Assembly: GCF_022601975.1 (NCBI RefSeq)
Contig: NZ_JAKVIR010000013.1
Span: forward strand, 62,001-126,000
DNA: 64,000 nt
Reading direction: 5' to 3'
Origin: Pontibacter sp. E15-1
GTDB taxonomy: Bacteria; Bacteroidota; Bacteroidia; Cytophagales; Hymenobacteraceae
Made by a program: the position numbers and the translations under genes. The notes beneath the pieces are model-generated. The model was not told the origin of the DNA, did not search any database, and was given only the letters and a program-made list of their open reading frames with translations. Positions 52,394-61,769 of this stretch are shown piece after piece (the first letter of the stretch is position 1; each line of letters opens with the position of its first letter).

Positions 52394-52921
52394 TTAATCC
52401 TCGTCCCGATCCCCTCTACGCAGTTCTTCCACGGAGCGCATCACCTTGTCCTTCAGGCTGGTTTTGTACTTCTCCAGTCGGTCGGCGGTGGCGGCGTTGG
52501 CAGTGCCCAGGATTTGGGCGGCCAGGATGCCAGCGTTCTGCGCGCCGTTGAGCGCCACAGTGGCTACGGGTATACCACCGGGCATCTGCAGGATCGACAG
52601 CACCGAGTCCCAGCCATCTATCGAATTGCTCGATTTAACCGGCACCCCGATCACGGGCAGGGTGGTGAGCGAGGCCACCATACCGGGCAAATGCGCAGCC
52701 CCGCCCGCGCCGGCGATGATCACCTTAAGTCCTTTTTTGCGGGCACTTTCGGCATACTCCAGCATGCGGTGCGGCGTGCGGTGCGCCGACACGATTGTCA
52801 GTTCATACGGCACCTGCAGGATTTCCAGGATATCGGCTGCGGCCTCCATCACTTTCAGGTCAGACTGGCTGCCCATGATGATGCCTACCAGTGGCTGTGT
52901 GTTTGTGTTTGCTTCGGACAT
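52394..52921 (-). CDS. purE: N5-carboxyaminoimidazole ribonucleotide mutase
   Basis: 175 residues, class I PurE. The conserved start [28 protein letters not shown] with the catalytic His, and [25 protein letters not shown] are clear. It converts N5-CAIR to CAIR in purine biosynthesis. The gene lies 3 bases downstream of purK on the same strand, forming a purK-purE unit, the usual pair for the two-enzyme route. Confidence 0.97.
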   Translation of the reverse strand: MSEANTNTQPLVGIIMGSQSDLKVMEAAADILEILQVPYELTIVSAHRTPHRMLEYAESARKKGLKVIIAGAGGAAHLPGMVASLTTLPVIGVPVKSSNSIDGWDSVLSILQMPGGIPVATVALNGAQNAGILAAQILGTANAATADRLEKYKTSLKDKVMRSVEELRRGDRDED

Positions 52922-52924
52922 GTT

Positions 52925-54055
52925 CTATGCTTTTACTTTGATGACATTTTTAATGGCTGCGGCGCGCTGCTGCGCCTCTTCTAGGTTGGTGCCCAGCACC
53001 GTGATGTGCCCCATCTTGCGCGCAGGCCGCGTGTACTTCTTTCCGTAAAGGTGGATGTAGACGCCCGGAACCGCCAATGCTTCCTGCAATCCCTCGTAGG
53101 CCGCCTCGCCGTCGTAGCCCGGCTCACCCAGCAGGTTCAGCATCACGGCCGCGCTCTGGATTTCGGTCGAGCCCAGGGGCAGGTTCAGGATGGCCCGCAG
53201 GTGCTGCTCATACTGTGAGGTATAGTTGGCTTTGATGGTATGATGCCCGCTGTTGTGCGGACGCGGTGCCACCTCGTTCACCAGAATCTGGCCGTCTTTC
53301 GTGAGGAACATCTCCACCGCCAGAATCCCCACCATCCCGAACGCCTCGATCACGCGGGTGGCGATCTCGATGGCCAGGCGCTGTAGCTTGTAGGGCACGT
53401 TGGCTGGCGCGAAAAGCGAGTCGACCAGGTTGTGCTCCGGATGGAAGCTCAGTTCCACCACCGGAAAGGCCGTTACCTCGCCGTTGGCGTTCCGGGCCAC
53501 GATCACGGAAATCTCCTTCTCAAAGTCCACCAGTTTCTCCAGCAGCGAGGGCTCCGCGAAGGCCTTGCCAAAGTCGGCGGGGCTGGTCAGGCGCGTCACG
53601 CCGCGGCCGTCGTAGCCCTCGCGGCGCAGCTTCTGAAAGGCAGGCAGAAAGCCCGCGTTCTGGTCAAGCTCGGTCTGGTCTTTCAGCAGTATAAAATCGG
53701 AGGTCGGGATGCTGTGCTTTTTGTAAAACTCCTTCTGTAGTCCCTTGTCCTGGATGGTGCGCACCGTTTTCGCGTCCGGGTATACCTTCACCCCCTCCTG
53801 CTCCAGTTTCTCCAGCGCGTCGGCGTTCACGTGCTCAATCTCGATGGTCAGGATATCGCAGTTTTTGCCAAATTCATACACCGTGTCGAAATCGCGGAAG
53901 CTGCCCACGTAAAACTCGTTGCAGATATCTTTGCAAGGCGCGTTCTCGTCAGGGTCCAGCACCAGCGTGTACAGGTTAAAATCGAGTCCGGCCTGCATCA
54001 GCATGCGGCCCAGCTGCCCGCCGCCCAGGATGCCAAGCTTTATTTCTCCTTTCAT
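52925..54055 (-). CDS. purK: N5-carboxyaminoimidazole ribonucleotide synthase
   Basis: 376 residues with an ATP-grasp fold. The N-terminus IKLGILGGGQLGRMLMQAG is characteristic of PurK. The central ATP-grasp region contains LRREGYDGRGV and VVELSFHPEHNLVD. The end of the domain has VNEVAPRPHNSGHHTI. It makes N5-CAIR from AIR, bicarbonate and ATP, and is the first gene of the purK-purE unit. Confidence 0.97.
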   Translation of the reverse strand: MKGEIKLGILGGGQLGRMLMQAGLDFNLYTLVLDPDENAPCKDICNEFYVGSFRDFDTVYEFGKNCDILTIEIEHVNADALEKLEQEGVKVYPDAKTVRTIQDKGLQKEFYKKHSIPTSDFILLKDQTELDQNAGFLPAFQKLRREGYDGRGVTRLTSPADFGKAFAEPSLLEKLVDFEKEISVIVARNANGEVTAFPVVELSFHPEHNLVDSLFAPANVPYKLQRLAIEIATRVIEAFGMVGILAVEMFLTKDGQILVNEVAPRPHNSGHHTIKANYTSQYEQHLRAILNLPLGSTEIQSAAVMLNLLGEPGYDGEAAYEGLQEALAVPGVYIHLYGKKYTRPARKMGHITVLGTNLEEAQQRAAAIKNVIKVKA

Positions 54056-54083
54056 GTAGCGTTTGGTTTAATTGATATTTCCT

Positions 54084-54091
54084 CAAAAATA
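54084..54091 (-). promoter_or_regulatory. Candidate -7 box of purK
   Basis: Read on the minus strand the sequence is TATTTTTG, matching TAnnTTTG, 28 bases upstream of the purK start. No -33 element was identified. Confidence 0.3.
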
Positions 54092-54148
54092 CGGATTATA
54101 GGCGAACCTCCCTCCCTCTTGCCAGAGGATAATGTTGCACCCGATGTA

Positions 54149-54156
54149 TAGGTTTG
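54149..54156 (+). promoter_or_regulatory. Candidate -7 box of the small membrane protein gene
   Basis: TAGGTTTG matches TAnnTTTG and lies 37 bases before the start codon at 54194, back to back with the purK candidate. The -33 element is not clear. Confidence 0.35.
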
Positions 54157-54193
54157 TTTTTTTATACAGAAACTTATATATTGGAGGAAACTA

Positions 54194-54454
54194 ATGCAAA
54201 TGCTTATGTCACAGAAATTGGTGCGCAGCATGATGGTACTATTCCATGTCCCCATGTTCCTTATCATACTCCATATGGTGTGGCACATGGGCAATACCCC
54301 AAACACGAACCTATTGATCATGCCGTTTCAGCTGATAAGCCTTGCCCTGGCCGGGTACCTGGTGCTGGGCGACAGTTCCCGCGACGAGTACTACCCCACG
54401 TTGCTCGCCTTGCTGGTGTATGATCTGGTGCTGTACTGGTACATTTTACATTAA
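54194..54454 (+). CDS. Small membrane protein
   Basis: 86 residues. A GGAGG sequence sits 6 bases before the ATG at 54194, an unusually good ribosome-binding site for this window; ATGs at 54200 and 54206 are alternatives. Two or three hydrophobic segments are visible (VPMFLIILHMVW, IMPFQLISLALAGYLVL, LLALLVYDLVLYWYILH) around a short polar loop DSSRDEYYPT. I do not recognise the family. It is followed 40 bases later by the MarC-family gene on the same strand. Confidence 0.7.
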   Translation: MQMLMSQKLVRSMMVLFHVPMFLIILHMVWHMGNTPNTNLLIMPFQLISLALAGYLVLGDSSRDEYYPTLLALLVYDLVLYWYILH

Positions 54455-54494
54455 TTCTGACTAGCTTGCGCCTTTCGATCGCCTATTCACCCCT

Positions 54495-55118
54495 ATGGAA
54501 ATCATACTGGCCACCTTTTCTGCCTTGTTCTCTGTGGTAAACCCCTTTGGGGCCATGCCCGTGTTCCTCACCCTGACGCAGGACGACACCCCGGAGCAGC
54601 GCAACCAGCAGGCCCTGAAGGCCTGTTTATATATGGTGGGCATCCTGGCGGTGTTTTTTCTGACAGGGCAGTATGTCCTCAACTTCTTCGGAATCCGGAT
54701 ACACGACCTGCGCATTGCCGGGGGCCTCATGATCATGCGGGCGGGTTTTGACCTGATGACGCCGGGGGCCAACAAGAAAAAAATCTCGCCGGAGGTGGTG
54801 GAAGAGGGCCAGCTGAAAGACGACATTTCCTTCACGCCGCTGGCAATGCCCATGCTCTCCGGTCCCGGCTCCATCGCGGTTAGCATCGGCCTGTTCACTA
54901 CTTCACTCTCCGTCCTCAACATGCTCTCCATTCTGGTGGGCATTATCCTGTTGGCGGCGGTGAGCTACTTCATCCTGCGCTCCTCGCACCAGCTCACGCG
55001 CTTCATGGGCAAATCCGGCTTGGCAGCACTCTCCCGCATCATGGGTTTCATAGTCTTGTCCATCGGCGTAAACTTCATCGTCACGGCCCTTATCGCCCTG
55101 TTCTTTACCGAAAGGTAG
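54495..55118 (+). CDS. MarC-family integral membrane protein
   Basis: 207 residues with six hydrophobic segments, the usual size for MarC/UPF0056. Typical segments are the start ILATFSALFSVVNPFGAMPVFLTLT, ILAVFFLTGQYVLNFFGI, AGGLMIMRAGFDLM and the loop TPLAMPMLSGPGSIAV, which is strongly conserved in the family. Despite the name, a role in antibiotic resistance is not established, and the physiological substrate is unknown. Confidence 0.93.
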   Translation: MEIILATFSALFSVVNPFGAMPVFLTLTQDDTPEQRNQQALKACLYMVGILAVFFLTGQYVLNFFGIRIHDLRIAGGLMIMRAGFDLMTPGANKKKISPEVVEEGQLKDDISFTPLAMPMLSGPGSIAVSIGLFTTSLSVLNMLSILVGIILLAAVSYFILRSSHQLTRFMGKSGLAALSRIMGFIVLSIGVNFIVTALIALFFTER

Positions 55119-55329
55119 TTTGGTGGTTGTTAATTGTTGGTTGCTAATTGTTGATTGTTAAATAGGTAGGGGTTGATAAATCTATACTTCCTGAATCCTC
55201 TCACTATTTAGCTGCCACGTTTGCGACGGCAGCGTTACCGTCTGGTACAGCTGCTTCTGTTTATATATAGCTCGCAGCCATTCGGCAATCAACCACAAAC
55301 AATCAACAACTTTCTTGTATCTTTGCGGC
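55119..55329. other. Intergenic region with simple TTGTTRATTG-like repeats
   Basis: The stretch 55122-55162 repeats variants of gttgttaattgttggttg. The complementary sequence type (aatcaaccacaaacaatcaac) appears at 55287-55310, so the two could pair as a loose inverted repeat upstream of hemE. Confidence 0.45.
55318..55325 (+). promoter_or_regulatory. Candidate -7 box of hemE
   Basis: TATCTTTG matches TAnnTTTG and ends only 5 bases before the ATG at 55330. Transcription would start at or very near the start codon, giving an almost leaderless mRNA. A -33 element is not evident. Confidence 0.4.
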
Positions 55330-56370
55330 ATGCAACTGAAGAACGATCTGCTATTGAGGGCCGCCAGAGGCGAGAAAGTGGAGCGCACCCCCGTGTGGCT
55401 CATGCGCCAGGCTGGCCGCATTTTACCGGAATACCGCGCGGTGCGCAACAGCCTGAGCGGTTTTAAAGAACTGGTGGAAACGCCGGAACTGGCCGCCGAA
55501 GTCACGATACAACCCGTGGACATACTGGATGTGGACGCCGCCATTATTTTCTCAGACATTTTGGTGGTGCCCGAGGCAATGGGCTGCACTTACGAAATGA
55601 TAGAGAAGCGCGGACCTTATTTCCCAAAAACAATCCGCACCGAGGCCGACCTGAAAAAACTGCGCGTGGCCGACCCGCACGAGCACCTGCACTACGTGCT
55701 GGACGCCATCCGGGTAACGAAAAGAGGACTGAACGGTCGGGTGCCGCTCATCGGTTTCGCCGGTGCCCCCTGGACGATCATGGCCTATATGGTAGAGGGC
55801 AGCGGTTCCAAAACGTTCTCACAGGCGCGGGGCATGCTCTATACCAACCCGCGGCTGGCACACCAGATGCTCCGCATGATCACGGATACCACCATTGCCT
55901 ACCTGCAGGCGCAGGTAGAGGCAGGCGCCAACCTGATTCAGGTGTTTGATTCCTGGGCGGGCATCCTGTCGCCGTCGCATTACCGCGAGTTCGCCCTGCC
56001 CTACATCGCCGAGATTTGCGATGCCATCCAGAACGTGCCAGTGACGGTGTTTGCCAAAGGCGCTTTCTTTTCCCTTGAGGATTTCAGCAAATTGAACTGC
56101 GAAACCATCGGCCTCGACTGGAACATGGAAATTGCCACAGCCCGCCAGCAGGTTGGCCCGAACAAAACGCTGCAAGGCAACATGGACCCTTGCCTGTTAT
56201 ACAGCTCTTTCGATACCATCCAGCACGAAACGATCAAGATGCTGCGGGCTTTCGGCCCCCAGCGCCACATTGCCAACCTGGGCCACGGCGTATACCCCGA
56301 CACAGACCCGGAAAAAGTAAAATGCTTTGTGCAAACCGTAAAGGAGTTTGGGCAAGTGGCAAAAAGTTAG
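55330..56370 (+). CDS. hemE: Uroporphyrinogen decarboxylase
   Basis: 346 residues from the ATG at 55330, which gives the family-typical start [30 protein letters not shown]; an upstream TTG extension reads through the likely promoter. Conserved segments include [53 protein letters not shown] and [11 protein letters not shown]. It decarboxylates uroporphyrinogen III to coproporphyrinogen III in haem synthesis. It is a single gene ended by a perfect palindromic terminator. Confidence 0.97.
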   Translation: MQLKNDLLLRAARGEKVERTPVWLMRQAGRILPEYRAVRNSLSGFKELVETPELAAEVTIQPVDILDVDAAIIFSDILVVPEAMGCTYEMIEKRGPYFPKTIRTEADLKKLRVADPHEHLHYVLDAIRVTKRGLNGRVPLIGFAGAPWTIMAYMVEGSGSKTFSQARGMLYTNPRLAHQMLRMITDTTIAYLQAQVEAGANLIQVFDSWAGILSPSHYREFALPYIAEICDAIQNVPVTVFAKGAFFSLEDFSKLNCETIGLDWNMEIATARQQVGPNKTLQGNMDPCLLYSSFDTIQHETIKMLRAFGPQRHIANLGHGVYPDTDPEKVKCFVQTVKEFGQVAKS

Positions 56371-56404
56371 AGAATTAGAGGAAAACGTATCTCCTGCCTA
56401 TACT

Positions 56405-56444
56405 TACTGAAAAAGGCCCGCAATATTGCGGGCCTTTTTCAGTA
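56405..56444. terminator. Perfect 40-base palindromic terminator
   Basis: Arms tactgaaaaaggcccgcaat and attgcgggcctttttcagta are exact reverse complements. The internal A and T runs allow termination from hemE on the plus strand and from the trkH side on the minus strand. Confidence 0.88.
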
Positions 56445-56489
56445 GGTCAGTATATATAAATCTGGTGTCTGAATTCTGAGAGATTCTAC

Positions 56490-56580
56490 TGGCGCAAGCG
56501 TCCGCTTGTGCCATATATGCTACGCCATCAAACACTATAACCCTCTAACTTTCTAACTCTCAAACTCGCTACCTCTCTAA
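56490..56580. repeat. Hairpin and CTCTAACT-type short repeats
   Basis: A hairpin ggcgcaagcg / cgcttgtgcc (one mismatch) lies at about 56492-56513. From 56541 to 56580 the sequence repeats variants of ctctaacttt, and a related complementary form (gttagagaattagagg) appears at 56367-56382. The function is unknown. Confidence 0.45.
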
Positions 56581-58380
56581 TTACCCTACGGCCAGCTGCG
56601 TTTCCGGGTACTTGTAGGCGGTGGAGTACGCGCGGGTGCTGAGCGCAAGTGCCAGGGTTAGCGTGCCTACCCTGCCCAGGTACATCGACAGGATGATCAC
56701 GCACTTGCCCACATCCGATAGGCCGGCAGTGATTCCGGTGCTCAGGCCCACGGTGGCAAAGGCCGATACCTGCTCGAAGGCCAGCTTGATAATATCGAAC
56801 TGGGCATCGCTGATGGAAAGGATGAAGATGAAAAGAATGTTGATGATGGCCGCAAAGGTAAACACCGAGAACGCCTTGTACGCCACAGAGTGCGGGATGG
56901 TGCGGTGCCCGATCTCCATGTTGCGCTTGTTCCGGATGGTGGTGGCCACGGCAAAGAGAATCACTGTGAACGTGGTGGTTTTTATACCTCCCCCCGTAGA
57001 ACCCGGCGATGCCCCGATAAACATCAGGAAGGTAAAGAGCAGCAGGGTTGGCACCGTCAGGGCGGAGATGTCCACGGTGTTAAACCCCGCCGTACGTGTA
57101 GTTACGGACTGAAAAAAGGAGGCGATCAGGGCTTCCACAAAGCCCAGGCTGGAGAGCGTGTTAAAGTACTCCAACAGGAAAAAGCCAACCGTGCCCAGCG
57201 CCAGCAGGGCCGCAGAGGTATAAATCGTCACCCGGGAGAGCATTTTCCAGTTCTTCCAGGGCATCTGCATACGGATGCGCATGTTCTTCGGCGACAGCAC
57301 ATCCAGGATTGTGGGGAAGCCAAGCCCCCCGAAAATGATCAGCATCGCGATTACCAGGTGCAGGACGTAGGCAAAGCGTATGGGCTGGGTATACAAGCCC
57401 TCCGGATAAAGCGAGAAGCCCGCGTTGCAGAAAGCAGACACCGAGTGGAAAATCGAGAAGAAAATCTTGCTGCCCAGGTTGGTGAACGGCACGTCCATGC
57501 CCCAGGTCAGGAAAATCGCCACCGCACCGATGCCCTCGATGGTGAGCGTCAGGAAAATGAGTTTCCGCATGAGGCTCTTGGTCGAGAAAAGCGACTCGCT
57601 GTCGAGCAGCTCGTGCATGGCCACGTGCTGCTTGATACCCACCCCCTGCCGCATGAGCGAGGCGAAGAACGTCGCAAACGTCAGGATGCCCAGGCCGCCC
57701 ATCTGAATCAGCATCAGGAGCACCACCTGTCCGGCGAAGGTAAAATAAGTGCCGGGGTCTACCACCGCCAGCCCCGTTACGCAAGAGGCGCTGGTGGCCA
57801 TAAAGAGCGCGTCCAGAAACCTGATGCCGTCGGGCGAGTTCGTCATTTTGGGCAGCATAAAAAGGCCGGTGCCCATCAGCACCAGCAGGATAAAGCTGAG
57901 CAGGAAGGTGAGCGAGGGCTTCAGCTGCATGGTCTTCAGGTGCACGCGCGTCTCCAGCAGCTCCACAATCAGCAGCACCAGCATATACAGCGACACCACC
58001 ACACGGTAAAGCTCCACCGAGAGCGGGATTCCCATACCCTCAAACACATTGTAGATGAGCGGGAAATTCAGCCCGTAGGTAAAGACCTCGTTCAGGAAGA
58101 TAATCCCCATCAGTACCCCCTCGAACCAGGTGCGCCGCAGGAACTTGACCCGCTCAAAGGCATACAGGATGCGGAGGAAGTAGATGATAACGAAGATGGC
58201 CAGTATGCCGTCGATGGCGTAAAAGAGCACCCGCAGCCGCACCGGGCTCTCCACCACCCCGTGCGCGTAAATAAGCAAGCCAATGGCCAGTAATGTCAGG
58301 ATGTAAGTGGTGCGGCGCATGAGCGTATACGCCGTCAACTTGCTGCCGTATAAATATCTGTTTAACGACTCTGTATTCAT
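56581..58380 (-). CDS. TrkH/KtrB-family potassium uptake membrane subunit
   Basis: 599 residues, larger than KtrB because of an N-terminal region with four or five hydrophobic segments (about 20-170) before the transporter core. The core has pore-loop-like segments such as MATSASCVTGLAVVDPG and FHSVSAFCNAGFSLYPEG, GASPGSTGGGIKTTT in the third repeat and ATVGLSTGITAGLSDVGK in the fourth. It conducts K+ (or Na+/K+) inward and needs a TrkA/KtrA partner, which is not in the window. It follows the heptokinase gene by 1 base. Confidence 0.93.
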   Translation of the reverse strand: MNTESLNRYLYGSKLTAYTLMRRTTYILTLLAIGLLIYAHGVVESPVRLRVLFYAIDGILAIFVIIYFLRILYAFERVKFLRRTWFEGVLMGIIFLNEVFTYGLNFPLIYNVFEGMGIPLSVELYRVVVSLYMLVLLIVELLETRVHLKTMQLKPSLTFLLSFILLVLMGTGLFMLPKMTNSPDGIRFLDALFMATSASCVTGLAVVDPGTYFTFAGQVVLLMLIQMGGLGILTFATFFASLMRQGVGIKQHVAMHELLDSESLFSTKSLMRKLIFLTLTIEGIGAVAIFLTWGMDVPFTNLGSKIFFSIFHSVSAFCNAGFSLYPEGLYTQPIRFAYVLHLVIAMLIIFGGLGFPTILDVLSPKNMRIRMQMPWKNWKMLSRVTIYTSAALLALGTVGFFLLEYFNTLSSLGFVEALIASFFQSVTTRTAGFNTVDISALTVPTLLLFTFLMFIGASPGSTGGGIKTTTFTVILFAVATTIRNKRNMEIGHRTIPHSVAYKAFSVFTFAAIINILFIFILSISDAQFDIIKLAFEQVSAFATVGLSTGITAGLSDVGKCVIILSMYLGRVGTLTLALALSTRAYSTAYKYPETQLAVG

Positions 58381-58381
58381 T

Positions 58382-59380
58382 CTATTCCGCTAGCCTAAGA
58401 TGCCCGGCTTCCTCTAGCAGCCGGGATTTGTTGATGGGCACGACCCCCACCTGCTCGCACACCAGGCCTCCGCCCAGGTTGCTGAGGCTGGCCATAAACT
58501 CTTTTGAGGTACGCATGGCCATGCACAGCGCCGCAATGCTGATCACGGTGTCGCCCGCACCAGATACGTCAGAAATGGAACGGCGGTGGGCCTCAATGTA
58601 TGTTTTCTCGGTGCCATCGGCCACAAAGACACCCCGCTCCGACAGGGTGACCAGCACATTCTGCACCTCCAGGCGTTTCTGCAACTCAGCCACTGCCTCC
58701 TCGAAGGCGGGCAGGTTCTCGTTGGCAAACTCCACCTTCAGGCCCTCTTTCAGCTCCTTCAGGTTAGGCTTGAACAGGGTGCATCCGGTATAGCTGAGGA
58801 AATTTTTCTTTTTGGGGTCTACCACGCTCGGGATGCCGCGCGCGTTGGCAAGCTGCAGGAAGCGCTGGATGTTCTGCTCCGAGAAAACACCTTTGTCGTA
58901 GTCTTCAAAAATCACCACGTCGGCATTCTCCAGCAGTTTCAGGTAGCGCTCTTCGAGTTGCTGTTCCTCTTGTTGGGTAAGGTTATGCTCTATCTCGGAG
59001 TCGACGCGCAGCAGCTGTTGCGCCCCGGCAATAATGCGGTGCTTGATGGTGGTCACGCGCTCCGGGCTCCGCAGGATGCCTTCGGTCGACAGGCCTTTCT
59101 CCTCCATCAGGCGCAGGTAATCGGCCCCGTCCTGGTCATCGCCGATCACAGAGCAAAGTAATGGGGTGGCACCCAGGGCCTCTACGTTCAGGGCCACGTT
59201 GGCGGCCCCGCCCAGGCGCTTCTCGCGCTGCACCACATTCACGATAGGCACCGGGGCCTCGGGTGAGATCCGTGTTGACTTCCCCCATAGGTATGAATCA
59301 ATCATCACGTCTCCCACCACCAGCACCGTAAGCCTGTTAAAGGCCTCGAAGAGGTCTTCCAAACTTGTGTGTTGATTCAT
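58382..59380 (-). CDS. HldE/RfaE-type carbohydrate kinase (PfkB family)
   Basis: 332 residues, kinase domain only; the nucleotidyltransferase half found in bifunctional HldE is absent. Motifs are VVGDVMIDSYLWGKSTRISPEAPVPIV, GGAANVALNVEALGA and the ATP/anion-hole DVSGAGDTVISIAAL. It probably phosphorylates D-glycero-beta-D-manno-heptose 7-phosphate for lipopolysaccharide core or S-layer sugar synthesis, although other sugars are possible. Its start ATG shares the A of the aminotransferase stop (TAATG), so the two are translationally coupled. Confidence 0.92.
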   Translation of the reverse strand: MNQHTSLEDLFEAFNRLTVLVVGDVMIDSYLWGKSTRISPEAPVPIVNVVQREKRLGGAANVALNVEALGATPLLCSVIGDDQDGADYLRLMEEKGLSTEGILRSPERVTTIKHRIIAGAQQLLRVDSEIEHNLTQQEEQQLEERYLKLLENADVVIFEDYDKGVFSEQNIQRFLQLANARGIPSVVDPKKKNFLSYTGCTLFKPNLKELKEGLKVEFANENLPAFEEAVAELQKRLEVQNVLVTLSERGVFVADGTEKTYIEAHRRSISDVSGAGDTVISIAALCMAMRTSKEFMASLSNLGGGLVCEQVGVVPINKSRLLEEAGHLRLAE

Positions 59381-60594
59381 TACTGCAATTTAGCGAGGCT
59401 GCTCTTGATACGGCGCAGGGCCTCTGTAAGCTTTTCGTCTGAAGTGGCGAAAGAGAAGCGGATGCATTGCGGCGCTCCAAAGGCCTCTCCACCCACTGCT
59501 GCCACGTGGGCATCGGAGAGCAGGAACATGCTCAGGTCCTCAGAGTTCTCAATCGTCTGCCCCTCGAAGCTTTTGCCAAAGTAGTGGCTCACGTCCGGGA
59601 AGATATAAAACGCGCCGTTTGGCAGGTAGGTCTTAAACCCTTCGATGTCCTTCATGAAGTCGAGCACGAGGTCGCGGCGGCGGCGGTAGGCCTCTGCCAT
59701 TTCCATGGCCGACTCTTTACCACCCTGCAAGGCGGCGGCGGCGGCTTTCTGCGAGATAGAGCAAGTGCCGGACGTGATCTGGCTTTGCAGCTTGTCGCAG
59801 GCCGAGGCGATCTCTTTGTTGGCGGCCATATAGCCCACGCGCCAACCCGTCATGGCATACCCTTTCGAGAAGCCGTTCACGGTCACGACACGGTCTTTGA
59901 TGGCATCCACACAGGCCAGGCTGAAATGCTTGTCCCCAAAGTTGATGTACTCATATATCTCATCGGCGATAACGTATACATCCGGGTATTTCTCCAGCAC
60001 TTTCGCGATGGCCCGGAGTTCCTCCTCGTCGAACACGGCACCGGTCGGGTTGCAGGGCGAAGAGTACATCACCAGCTTCGTGCTGGACGTGATGGCCTTC
60101 TCCAGCTCAGCGGCCGTCACTTTGTAGTCGTTCTCCAGACGGCCCATGATCGGCACCGACACGCCTTCCGCCAGCTTTACGATCTCCTCGTAAGATACCC
60201 AGTATGGCGAGAAGATCACCACCTCGTCGCCGGGGTTGATTAGGCACATCACGGCATTGGCGATGCTTTGCTTGGCACCGGTAGACACCACGATGTTCTC
60301 CGGCTTATAGTCGAGGTTATTGTCGCGCTTAAACTTGTTCACGATCTCCTGTCGCAGTTCCGGGTAGCCGGGCACAGGCGTATAAAAGGTAAACCCGTCG
60401 TCGATGGCCTTCTTGGCCGCGTCCTTGATGTACTGTGGCGTCTGGAAATCCGGCTCGCCAAAGCTCAGGTTTATGACATCAAACCCCTGCGCCGCCAATT
60501 CACGTGCCTTTTTGGCCATGGCGATGGTTTGAGATTCAGACAAGGCTAAGATTCTGTCTGACAGTGCTGATCTTACTTCCTTCGTATTTTGCAT
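59380..60594 (-). CDS. Class I pyridoxal-phosphate aminotransferase (aspartate aminotransferase type)
   Basis: 404 residues. It begins with the typical SDRILALSESQTIAMAKKARELAAQG and has INLSFGEPDFQTP, STGAKQSIANAVM, YSSPCNPTGAVF and the PLP lysine in NGFSKGYAMTGWRVGY. This is the Ib subgroup that covers aspartate and some prephenate or kynurenine aminotransferases. It makes or uses aspartate with 2-oxoglutarate in the cytoplasm. It is the first gene of the minus-strand unit with the heptokinase and TrkH. Confidence 0.94.
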   Translation of the reverse strand: MQNTKEVRSALSDRILALSESQTIAMAKKARELAAQGFDVINLSFGEPDFQTPQYIKDAAKKAIDDGFTFYTPVPGYPELRQEIVNKFKRDNNLDYKPENIVVSTGAKQSIANAVMCLINPGDEVVIFSPYWVSYEEIVKLAEGVSVPIMGRLENDYKVTAAELEKAITSSTKLVMYSSPCNPTGAVFDEEELRAIAKVLEKYPDVYVIADEIYEYINFGDKHFSLACVDAIKDRVVTVNGFSKGYAMTGWRVGYMAANKEIASACDKLQSQITSGTCSISQKAAAAALQGGKESAMEMAEAYRRRRDLVLDFMKDIEGFKTYLPNGAFYIFPDVSHYFGKSFEGQTIENSEDLSMFLLSDAHVAAVGGEAFGAPQCIRFSFATSDEKLTEALRRIKSSLAKLQ

Positions 60595-60744
60595 TAGTTT
60601 TAAGGTTAAGCTGGCAATTTAATCATAAAGCCACAGATATTCCAGCAGCTTTACTTTTTATCGCGCCCTTAAATGCCAAAGAAATAAATCAACAGGAAGC
60701 ATTGTTTTGCTGAGATGGTGTATCGGCGGCGGCCATACCCCTGC

Positions 60745-61746
60745 TTACCAGAGGTTACTTGGGCACAGTACCTTGGCCTTGTTGAAGACGCGCATCCCGA
60801 TCACCACCTCGTTATTGCCCAGGCCAACCCCATTAAAAGCCGGTGCCCCGCGGTCGTACGCATAGCCCAGGTCGAAGATATGGTTGATGGTGACGCCCGC
60901 AAGCACCGCGTAGTTGCCGTTTTGGCGGTAACTGCCCCCCACCCACAGCCTGTTGTCATACACGGCCCGGAGGTTAAAGTCAAAGGAGCCGGGCAGTTCC
61001 TGCACCCACATAGCCATCACGGACGGAATCAGGCTGAGCTCGTCAGTTATGTCGAACCGGTAAGCGCCCGTCAGGAAGGTATGCTGGTAGAGCAGGTTGC
61101 GCTCCTCCACGGCGTTGTCGAAATTCACGGTGTTGCCCAGCAGCTGCGTGGCCGAGGCCCCGAGGTAGAAGTGGCTGCCGTAGAGCCAGAGCCCTGCCGC
61201 CAGGTTGGGCTTCACCATGTTCCAGTCGGAGTTGGCTGCGTCTGTGGGGTTGGCGAACACCAGCTTGTAGGAGCGCAGCTGCTGCTGGATGAGGCCCGCG
61301 CTCAGCCCTCCCGAGAGCCGCACCTCCCGCGACAGGCCCAGGTGGTAGGCATACGCCACACTTGCCTCGGTTCGGGCAAAGGCCCCAAAGCGATCGTGCA
61401 CGGCCAGGATGCCTATACCGTGGTGCGGCCTGAACTGCTGGCTGATACGGACCCCTTTGTTGCCGCCGCCAAACGCCGGGGACGACCGGTTGGCATGGCC
61501 CTGCCCTCCCCTGGAGGTATACCCGATCGGGGCGTGGGCGCTGAGGTAAAAGGTAGTGGGCTCGCCTTCGATGCCGGACATCTGGCTCCGGTTCCCGACT
61601 TTCACGTCAGCATAGGCCTCTATCCCCGCGATAGCGGGATTCAGCAGGTAATTGTTGATGGCATACTGGCTGTACTGCGGTTTCTGTTGCCCGCGCACCA
61701 GCATAGGGAGGCAGAAGACAAGGAGAAGGGGTAATGGTAGTTTCAT
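60745..61746 (-). CDS. PorP/SprF-family type IX secretion membrane protein
   Basis: 333 residues with a signal peptide ending near VRGQ. The mature start QKPQYSQYAINNYLLNPAIAGIEAYADVKVGNRSQMSGIEG is the hallmark of PorP/SprF. A beta-barrel-like pattern follows, for example HHGIGILAVHDRFGAF, LGLSREVRLSGGLSAGLIQ and LWVGGSYRQNGNYAVLAG. Such proteins sit in the outer membrane and help secrete or anchor a specific substrate carrying the gliding-motility (type B) C-terminal domain. Its gene follows directly after such a substrate. Confidence 0.94.
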   Translation of the reverse strand: MKLPLPLLLVFCLPMLVRGQQKPQYSQYAINNYLLNPAIAGIEAYADVKVGNRSQMSGIEGEPTTFYLSAHAPIGYTSRGGQGHANRSSPAFGGGNKGVRISQQFRPHHGIGILAVHDRFGAFARTEASVAYAYHLGLSREVRLSGGLSAGLIQQQLRSYKLVFANPTDAANSDWNMVKPNLAAGLWLYGSHFYLGASATQLLGNTVNFDNAVEERNLLYQHTFLTGAYRFDITDELSLIPSVMAMWVQELPGSFDFNLRAVYDNRLWVGGSYRQNGNYAVLAGVTINHIFDLGYAYDRGAPAFNGVGLGNNEVVIGMRVFNKAKVLCPSNLW

Positions 61747-61769
61747 AAGCTGATCCTCTGGCCTGTGGG

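Noticed and set aside
55122..55310. Possible CRISPR-like short repeats upstream of hemE
   Set aside because: The repeats are irregular TTGTTAATTG variants without spacers of constant length and without cas genes.
56890..58293. 467-codon plus-strand open frame opposite trkH
   Set aside because: The translation is Gln/His/Arg-rich without domains; the minus strand encodes a typical potassium transporter.
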